Assembly (NCBI GenBank): GCA_020724025.1
Contig: DYHU01000070.1
Span: 1-14,291 of the forward strand
DNA: 14,291 bases
Direction: 5' to 3'
Source: Syntrophorhabdus sp.
GTDB lineage: Bacteria > Desulfobacterota > BSN033 > UBA1163
Position numbers and translations under genes: made by a program. The notes beneath the pieces are model-generated. The model had not been told where the DNA came from, made no database searches, and saw only the letters and a list, made by a program, of their open reading frames with translations. Shown here piece by piece: positions 10,304 through 14,291 of the stretch. How positions within the stretch are numbered: position 1 is the first letter of the stretch; every line of letters begins with the position of its first letter.

Positions 10304-10519
10304 ATGAAAAAGGATATCCACCCCAAGGTTTATGAGACGGTGATCAAATGCGCCTGTGGAGCGACCTTCGAGACACAGAGCGCGCAGAAGGAGATCCGTG
10401 TGGAAATCTGTTCGAATTGCCATCCCTTCTACACCGGCAAACAGAAATTTGTGGACTCCGCAGGCAGGATCGAACGTTTTAAGAAGAAATACGGAGAGAC
10501 GATTGAAAAGAAAGATTGA
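10304..10519 (+). CDS. rpmE: 50S ribosomal protein L31, zinc-binding type
   Basis: L31 (bL31) helps bridge the large and small ribosomal subunits. The ATG at 10304 is preferred to an in-frame TTG at 10289: GGAGG (10291-10295) lies eight bases upstream and the protein then starts with the family-typical MKKDIHPK. It has 71 residues. The four zinc ligands of the C+ form are present: C16 and C18 (CAC), C36 and C39 (CSNC), followed by [20 protein letters not shown], the most conserved stretch. The C+ form is usually expressed in zinc-replete cells and replaced by a zinc-free paralogue under starvation; no Zur-like operator stands out here. It sits between rho and the DUF1385 gene, as often seen in this kind of cluster. 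Confidence 0.96.
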   Translation: MKKDIHPKVYETVIKCACGATFETQSAQKEIRVEICSNCHPFYTGKQKFVDSAGRIERFKKKYGETIEKKD

Positions 10520-10537
10520 TACGTTCGACGGCGCCAA

Positions 10538-10629
10538 ACCCCGATTTTTAAATCGTGGTAAAAATCGCCGCTCAGTATCAACCCTGAGCATAACCCGGGT
10601 GCCTGTCCTGAGTCCCGCGAAACGCGGGA
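10538..10629. repeat. palindromes downstream of rpmE
   Basis: Three inverted repeats follow one another. ACCCCGATTT (10538-10547) and AAATCGTGGT (10550-10559) pair at nine of ten positions; an alternative stem is CGATTTTTA (10542-10550) with TAAAAATCG (10559-10567). GCTCAG (10570-10575) pairs with CTGAGC (10584-10589). TCCCGCG (10613-10619) pairs with CGCGGGA (10623-10629) around AAA and is flanked by TCCTGAG and TCGAAGGA, whose ends can extend the stem. I recall similar TCCTGAG...TCGAAGGA elements from many environmental genomes, from memory only. Confidence 0.65.
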
Positions 10630-10644
10630 TCGAAGGATCAGACC

Positions 10645-10768
10645 GGGGAGTCGCATGGGTTGATTTCACCTCACCCCATTCTCTCTTTCCTTTCCTGCAA
10701 AGGGCCTCAGGTCTCCGGCCCTTTCAGACTCCGGGGAGCCCACAACCCATCCCCGCCTCCCCTTTTTT
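10645..10768 (+). terminator. branched hairpin ending in T6, before the DUF1385 gene
   Basis: GGGGAGTCGCATGGGTTG (10645-10662) pairs with CAACCCATCCCCGCCTCCCC (10743-10762) through two blocks, ATGGGTTG/CAACCCAT and GGGGAG/CTCCCC, with a small bulge. An inner stem AAAGGGCC (10699-10706) with GGCCCTTT (10717-10724) lies inside. T6 (10763-10768) follows the outer stem directly, as in an intrinsic terminator, 40 bases before the next gene. It might end rpmE transcription or act as a regulated leader. The left part of the loop (10664-10697) is C/T-rich and nearly free of G. Confidence 0.4.
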
Positions 10769-10808
10769 CGAAGCGGCCATTCAGCATTAGTTTGTTCGGA
10801 GGATGAAG

Positions 10809-11777
10809 ATGTCTTTAGGGAGAAGGAGCCCCGAAGAGGGGCGTTTCCCATGGAGCGGTATTATCCCCAAGAAGGAGGAAGGGCCGATACGCGTCGGCGG
10901 ACAGGCCGTGATCGAAGGGGTAATGATGAGGTCTCCCCACTCCATGGCCATTGCCGTCCGGAAGCCCGATGGAGAAATCGTGGTCAAAAAGGAGGGATTG
11001 AACTTCTTCTCCGAGAAAAGCTTCTTATTTAAATTCCCTCTGGTGAGGGGCATCATCGCCCTGATCTCAGCCCTTACCCTGGGCATCCGGGCCCTTCATT
11101 TCTCCGCCAATCAGGCCCTCCCCGAAGAGGAAGGCCAGAAGGAGATCGGCTCCTGGGCGATGAGCCTCACCTTTGGCCTGGCCCTCTCTTTTGGCATCTT
11201 TCTCTTCTTTCTCGTCCCTCTCTTTTTGACGAAGGGGTTAAAGTGGTTCTTTCCGATCCTTTCAACGAGCGGACTGCTCTTCAATCTGATGGACGGCCTC
11301 ATCAGGCTGGCCATCTTTTTAGCCTATATCCGGGCCATCTCCTTTTTAAAGGAGATTGAACGGGTATTCCAATATCATGGCGCAGAACACAAGTCGATCT
11401 TTGCCTTTGAGGCAGGTGAGCCTTTGAGTGTCGAACGGGTGAAAGAATTCGGTTATCTCCATCCCCGGTGCGGAACGAACTTTCTCCTCATCGTCATGGT
11501 GGTGAGCATTCTCGTCTTTGCCCTCATCCCCCACCACCTTCCATTCGGATATAAAGTGGCTTCCCGGGTGATCTTCATCCCTTTCATCGCCGGGCTCTCC
11601 TATGAGATCATCCGGTTTGCAGATCGAAAGCGAAACCGGAGAGGGGTCCGGTTGATCATCCAGCCCGGGCTCTGGCTCCAGAGGCTCACGGCACGGGAGC
11701 CTACCGAGCCCCAGATCGAAGTGGCCCTGCGCGCCCTTCAGGAAGTATTGGAGATGGAGAGACAGAGAGGAATTTAA
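10809..11777 (+). CDS. DUF1385 (YqhQ-like) multi-pass membrane protein
   Basis: The function of this family (COG3872) is not established; it is sometimes labelled a predicted metal-dependent enzyme. The ATG at 10809 is preferred to 10803 because GGAGG (10798-10802) would touch the earlier start. The 322-residue protein opens with the signature VGGQAVIEGVMMRSP (29-43). Hydrophobic segments lie near 74-98, 116-140, 146-180, 223-243 and 250-270. Between the third and fourth is the conserved, possibly metal-binding patch HGAEH (190-194) and HPRCGT (218-223); SYEIIRFADR (264-273) and PGLWLQRLT (286-294) are also family-typical. It lies between rpmE and prfA, a neighbourhood I recall as recurrent in Desulfobacterota and Firmicutes, which hints at a link to translation or envelope housekeeping but does not prove one. 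Family call firm, role unknown. Confidence 0.9.
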   Translation: MSLGRRSPEEGRFPWSGIIPKKEEGPIRVGGQAVIEGVMMRSPHSMAIAVRKPDGEIVVKKEGLNFFSEKSFLFKFPLVRGIIALISALTLGIRALHFSANQALPEEEGQKEIGSWAMSLTFGLALSFGIFLFFLVPLFLTKGLKWFFPILSTSGLLFNLMDGLIRLAIFLAYIRAISFLKEIERVFQYHGAEHKSIFAFEAGEPLSVERVKEFGYLHPRCGTNFLLIVMVVSILVFALIPHHLPFGYKVASRVIFIPFIAGLSYEIIRFADRKRNRRGVRLIIQPGLWLQRLTAREPTEPQIEVALRALQEVLEMERQRGI

Positions 11778-12070
11778 TTCGCTATCTGTAGGGAACGGTT
11801 TCAAACCATTCCCTACTCGGCTTGTCCAGATCTATTTAAACCACGGTAGACGGGGTTTTCTAACCCCGTCTTGGCCTGCCTGCGCGAAGCCCCGCCTCCA
11901 GAAGCCTTGCGGAGGGCAGGTGCTTCGGCGAAGGCAGGCGGGACAGGAATGTCCCGCCTATCGAATCTGAATACCCGGTTTTCTCGGGAACGGTGAAAAA
12001 GGATTTTTCAAAGTGCTAAATTGATACAAAAAAACATTTGGTTGCCTTGCAAACTTAGGAGTTAAAGAAG
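11778..12070. repeat. DUF1385-prfA gap: four palindromic units
   Basis: No gene is visible. From left to right: a 29-base near-perfect palindrome (11788-11816; GTAGGGAACGGTTT against AAACCATTCCCTAC, one mismatch); AGACGGGGTT (11848-11857) with AACCCCGTCT (11862-11871), perfect, loop TTCT; a larger imperfect hairpin CCTGCCTGCGCGAAGC (11875-11890) with GCTTCGGCGAAGGCAGG (11922-11938), enclosing GCCTCC/GGAGGGC; and the 27-base repeat at 11937-11963, which shares two bases with the hairpin before it. From 11995 on the DNA is AT-rich and probably holds the prfA promoter, but I cannot name its hexamers with confidence. Confidence 0.75.
11937..11963. repeat. 27-base palindromic repeat, copy 2
   Basis: Arms GGCGGGACA and TGTCCCGCC around loop GGAA, then TATCG. 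It matches 2632-2658 at 26 of 27 bases, in the same orientation; sequence diverges immediately after TATCG. Upstream, both copies are preceded by TCGGCGAA-type sequence (2619-2625, 11925-11932), so the shared unit may extend leftwards with more changes. Confidence 0.8.
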
Positions 12071-13132
12071 ATGTTTGAGAAATTAGAAGAAGTGGAACGT
12101 CGATATGAAACGCTCTCCCATCTTCTCACCCAGCCAGAGGTGATCAATAATCAGATGGAGCTTCAGAAGTTGGCCAGGGAATATTCCGAACTGGGGAAGG
12201 TGGTTGACCTCTACCGAAAGCTCAAGAAACTGGAAGAGGAAATCAAGGGGAACCGTCAACTCCTCGCCGGCGATGAAGATGAAGAGATGAAGGGGCTGAT
12301 CAAAGAGGACCTCCATCGGCTCACCGGAGAGAAGGAGAGAACGGAAGAGGAACTTCGAGTGGCCCTCCTTCCAAAAGATCCTAATGATGAGAAGAACATC
12401 CTCCTTGAGATCCGTGCAGGAACCGGAGGAGATGAGGCCGGGCTCTTTGCCTCCGACCTTTTTCGGATGTATGGGAAATATGCGGAGAAGAACCGCTGGC
12501 GGGTGGAGATCATGAGCCGGAGTTTCACGGGTGTGGGCGGGTTCAAAGAGGTCATTGCCCTGATCGAAGGCAAAGGGGTTTACAGCCGGCTCAAGTATGA
12601 GAGCGGTGTCCAACGCGTTCAGAGAGTTCCTGTCACCGAGTCCCAGGGGCGGATCCATACCTCAACCGTTACCGTAGCGATTCTTCCTGAGGCAGAGGAT
12701 GTGGAGGTGGCGATTGATCCGAACGATCTCCGGATCGACATCTTCCGGTCTTCGGGCCCGGGGGGCCAGAGCGTCAATACCACGGACTCCGCTGTCCGGA
12801 TCACCCATCTCCCCACCAATATGGTGGTCACCTGTCAGGACGAGAAGTCTCAGCATAAGAATAAGGCGAAGGCCCTAAAAATTCTTAGAGCGAGATTGCT
12901 TGACCATGCGAAACAGGAGAAGGAGAAGGAGATCTCCGAGAAGAGAAGGAACCAGGTGGGAACCGGGGAGCGGAGCGAACGTATCCGGACCTATAACTTT
13001 CCCCAGGGAAGGGTGACCGACCACCGGATCGGTTTAACCCTTTACCGATTAAGCGAGGTGCTGGATGGTGAGATCGATGAGATCATCCATGGACTGACAA
13101 CTCACTATCAGGCAGAAGCGCTCAAAGGATAA
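12071..13132 (+). CDS. prfA: peptide chain release factor 1
   Basis: RF1 reads stop codons UAA and UAG in the ribosomal A site and triggers peptide release. The ATG at 12071 follows TAGGAG at about ten bases. The 353-residue length fits RF1 (about 355-360). An N-terminal helical domain (1-105) is followed by the codon-recognition domain with the tripeptide P187-V188-T189 in [14 protein letters not shown] (186-199). That is the PxT motif of RF1 (PAT in E. coli), not the SPF of RF2. The catalytic GGQ is at 231-233 in [15 protein letters not shown]. There is no internal UGA frameshift of the RF2 kind. Its modifying enzyme is encoded next, 118 bases downstream. Confidence 0.97.
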   Translation: MFEKLEEVERRYETLSHLLTQPEVINNQMELQKLAREYSELGKVVDLYRKLKKLEEEIKGNRQLLAGDEDEEMKGLIKEDLHRLTGEKERTEEELRVALLPKDPNDEKNILLEIRAGTGGDEAGLFASDLFRMYGKYAEKNRWRVEIMSRSFTGVGGFKEVIALIEGKGVYSRLKYESGVQRVQRVPVTESQGRIHTSTVTVAILPEAEDVEVAIDPNDLRIDIFRSSGPGGQSVNTTDSAVRITHLPTNMVVTCQDEKSQHKNKAKALKILRARLLDHAKQEKEKEISEKRRNQVGTGERSERIRTYNFPQGRVTDHRIGLTLYRLSEVLDGEIDEIIHGLTTHYQAEALKG

Positions 13133-13144
13133 GGAGAAGGTCAT

Positions 13145-13225
13145 GTAGTCCGGTAGTCTCGTAGTTCCATAGTCATAGGGTCGAACAAAAAACTAACGAC
13201 TATGAGATTATACGGCTATTTGACA
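13145..13225. repeat. inverted degenerate GTAGTC tandem repeats in prfA-prmC gap
   Basis: Four 8-base units lie in tandem: GTAGTCCG (13145), GTAGTCTC (13153), GTAGTTCC (13161) and ATAGTCAT (13169-13176). A diverged inverted set follows at 13198-13225. CATAGTC (13168-13174) pairs perfectly with GACTATG (13198-13204), and pairing can continue outward through CGTA/TACG. The loop is A-rich. No coding frame is plausible. Confidence 0.6.
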
Positions 13226-13250
13226 AAGCGACCTGCGATTTGGAAGGACG

Positions 13251-14111
13251 ATGACTGCCCTGAAAGCATTGAATTGGGCGACCGATTATTTGAGAGAGCG
13301 CCGGATCGACCATCCCCGGCTCAATGCGGAGCTCCTGCTGGCCTGCTCGATGCGCCTCAGCAGAGAGGAGCTCTACACCCGTCTCCACGGCCAGGTGATG
13401 GAGGAAGAGAGAAAGACGCTTGAAGGTTTGATCCTGAGGAGAGCCTCCGGAGAGCCCCTTCAATATATTTTGGGCCATCAGGAGTTCTGGTCCATCGACT
13501 TAAAGGTGGATCCCCGTGTCCTGATTCCAAGACCGGAGACAGAACTTCTGGTTGAAGAAAGCCTTTCGATCCTCGCAAATATTTCTTCCAAAAAAAATCC
13601 CTCTGTTTTAGAATTGGGGACGGGAAGCGGAGCCATCGCCATTTCATTGGCAAGAGAAGTGAAAAATATTTTTTTAGTCGCCACCGACCTCTCAGGGGAT
13701 GCGCTCATGGTGGCCAGGGAGAATGCGAGACAGGCGGGCGTTTCCGATAAGATCGGGTTCGTGAAGGGCGATCTCGTTAACCCGTTCCATCCGCGAGAGA
13801 CCTTTGACCTGATCCTTTCGAATCCTCCCTACCTCTCTGATTCAGAAATAGGCGATCTGGCCAGGGAGGTCATCGATCATGAACCGGTCATCGCCCTGCA
13901 TGGAGGAAAGGACGGTCTGGAGTTCTATCGGAAGTTGATTTCTCAAACCCCTTCTTATCTGAAGAAGGAAGGATGGTTCCTCTTGGAGGTAGGAAGCAAT
14001 CAGGCAGGCAGTGTTTCTAAGATGATCGAGGCCGGGGGCCATTTTCAAAAGCCCGAGCGAGTGAAGGATCTTTCAGGAATCGAGAGGGTGGTCAAGGCAC
14101 AGCGAAAGTAA
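13251..14111 (+). CDS. prmC: peptide chain release factor N5-glutamine methyltransferase PrmC
   Basis: PrmC (HemK) uses S-adenosylmethionine to methylate the glutamine of the GGQ motif of RF1 and RF2, which raises release efficiency. At 286 residues it is near E. coli PrmC (277). An N-terminal helical domain that holds the release factor (about 1-75, with RASGEPLQYILGHQEFW at 64-80) precedes the Rossmann methyltransferase fold: LIPRPETELLV (91-101), SAM motif I LELGTGSG (120-127), acidic ATDLSGDAL (144-152) and the catalytic NPPY (191-194). The ATG at 13251 follows GGAAGG (13242-13247) by only three bases, a tight spacing, but the N-terminus fits the family. Pairing with prfA makes substrate and enzyme neighbours. 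The stop codon touches the left arm of a structured repeat. Confidence 0.96.
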   Translation: MTALKALNWATDYLRERRIDHPRLNAELLLACSMRLSREELYTRLHGQVMEEERKTLEGLILRRASGEPLQYILGHQEFWSIDLKVDPRVLIPRPETELLVEESLSILANISSKKNPSVLELGTGSGAIAISLAREVKNIFLVATDLSGDALMVARENARQAGVSDKIGFVKGDLVNPFHPRETFDLILSNPPYLSDSEIGDLAREVIDHEPVIALHGGKDGLEFYRKLISQTPSYLKKEGWFLLEVGSNQAGSVSKMIEAGGHFQKPERVKDLSGIERVVKAQRK

Positions 14112-14174
14112 ACCCCGTTAGAAATTCCAGTCGTTGCGACTCGAAACCGAGCGGACTATTATTTCTAATGGGGT
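14112..14174. repeat. 63-base structured inverted repeat after prmC
   Basis: ACCCCGTTAGAAAT (14112-14125) pairs with ATTTCTAATGGGGT (14161-14174) over 14 positions, one of them a G-T pair. Inside are AGTCG-TTG-CGACT (14129-14141) and CTCG-AAAC-CGAG (14140-14151), which share two bases and so compete. The left arm begins at the base after the prmC stop. A7, not a T-run, follows the right arm, so it is not a standard + strand terminator. It looks like a folded dispersed repeat; only one copy is in this window. Confidence 0.65.
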
Positions 14175-14291
14175 AAAAAAACTCGAAGCACGAAATCCTA
14201 AATTCGAAACAAGCACAAATGAACAAATTTCAAAGGTTATGACATTTGATGAACTCGTAAAAAGTCGTCATTCCCGTGAAAACGGGAATCC
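14175..14291. repeat. non-coding tail with truncated CATTCCCG-type palindromic repeat
   Basis: AT-rich DNA without a plausible gene leads into ATTCCCGT (14270-14277), loop GAAA, ACGGGAAT (14282-14289), preceded by CTCGTAAAAAGTCGTC (14254-14269). From memory, this matches a repeat type common in Desulfobacterota and other environmental genomes. The window ends at 14291, two bases past the stem, so its extent is unknown. Confidence 0.65.

Noticed and set aside
10356..10790. 144-codon + strand open frame
   Set aside because: It overlaps rpmE in another frame and continues through intergenic hairpins; composition is low-complexity and no family is recognisable.
12071..13132. Release factor 2
   Set aside because: The recognition tripeptide is PVT (PxT of RF1), not SPF, and there is no programmed frameshift.
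13145..13176. CRISPR repeats
   Set aside because: Units are eight bases in direct tandem with no spacers.
14112..14174. Integron attC site after prmC
   Set aside because: The paired ends do not match the attC core consensus (GTTAGAA against GTTRRRY), there is no integrase, and prmC is a core gene.

Overview
The window is a compact bacterial housekeeping region. All ten genes lie on the + strand, and there is no insertion sequence, CRISPR array, tRNA or rRNA that I can see. Order: gyrA - (gap rich in palindromes, then DnaA boxes) - dnaA - (AT-rich gap) - dnaN - gyrB - coaE - rho - rpmE - DUF1385 membrane protein gene - prfA - prmC. The proteins look bacterial and Gram-negative-like: GyrB is 798 residues, with the long insertion between the TOPRIM parts and the tail that E. 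coli GyrB also has. From memory, the run coaE-rho-rpmE-DUF1385-prfA-prmC, together with many small intergenic palindromes, fits an uncultured Desulfobacterota ('Deltaproteobacteria') genome best. That assignment is inference; the sequence carries no rRNA to prove it.

Replication block (1-8178). gyrA and gyrB encode the two gyrase subunits and sit on either side of dnaA (initiator) and dnaN (sliding clamp). recF, often found between dnaN and gyrB, is absent. Just upstream of dnaA are one perfect and two degenerate DnaA boxes at exact 11-base steps (starts 2863, 2874, 2885). The 199-base gap between dnaA and dnaN is very AT-rich, has a thrice-repeated AT octamer and holds three more degenerate boxes. 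Together they look like a two-part replication origin flanking dnaA, comparable in layout to that of Bacillus subtilis or Helicobacter pylori.

Expression block (8283-14111). coaE (last step of coenzyme A synthesis) is followed 24 bases later by rho (transcription termination). Then come rpmE (ribosomal protein L31, zinc form), a DUF1385/YqhQ-like membrane protein of unknown function, prfA (release factor 1) and prmC, the methyltransferase that modifies the GGQ glutamine of RF1.

The least ordinary part is the intergenic DNA. Nearly every gap carries short perfect or near-perfect palindromes. Some share an architecture but not a sequence (GC-rich ends, AT-rich centre, 22-29 bases). One 27-base palindrome-bearing unit occurs twice, 9.3 kb apart. 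A 107-base unit bounded by imperfect inverted repeats resembles a miniature mobile element. Three short gaps (dnaN-gyrB, gyrB-coaE, prfA-prmC) each hold a hairpin, and in two of these its arms are made of degenerate 6- or 8-base tandem units. One GC-rich hairpin lies inside the dnaA reading frame, in the variable linker. No new gene system is visible; the repeat population and the origin layout are what merit a second look.
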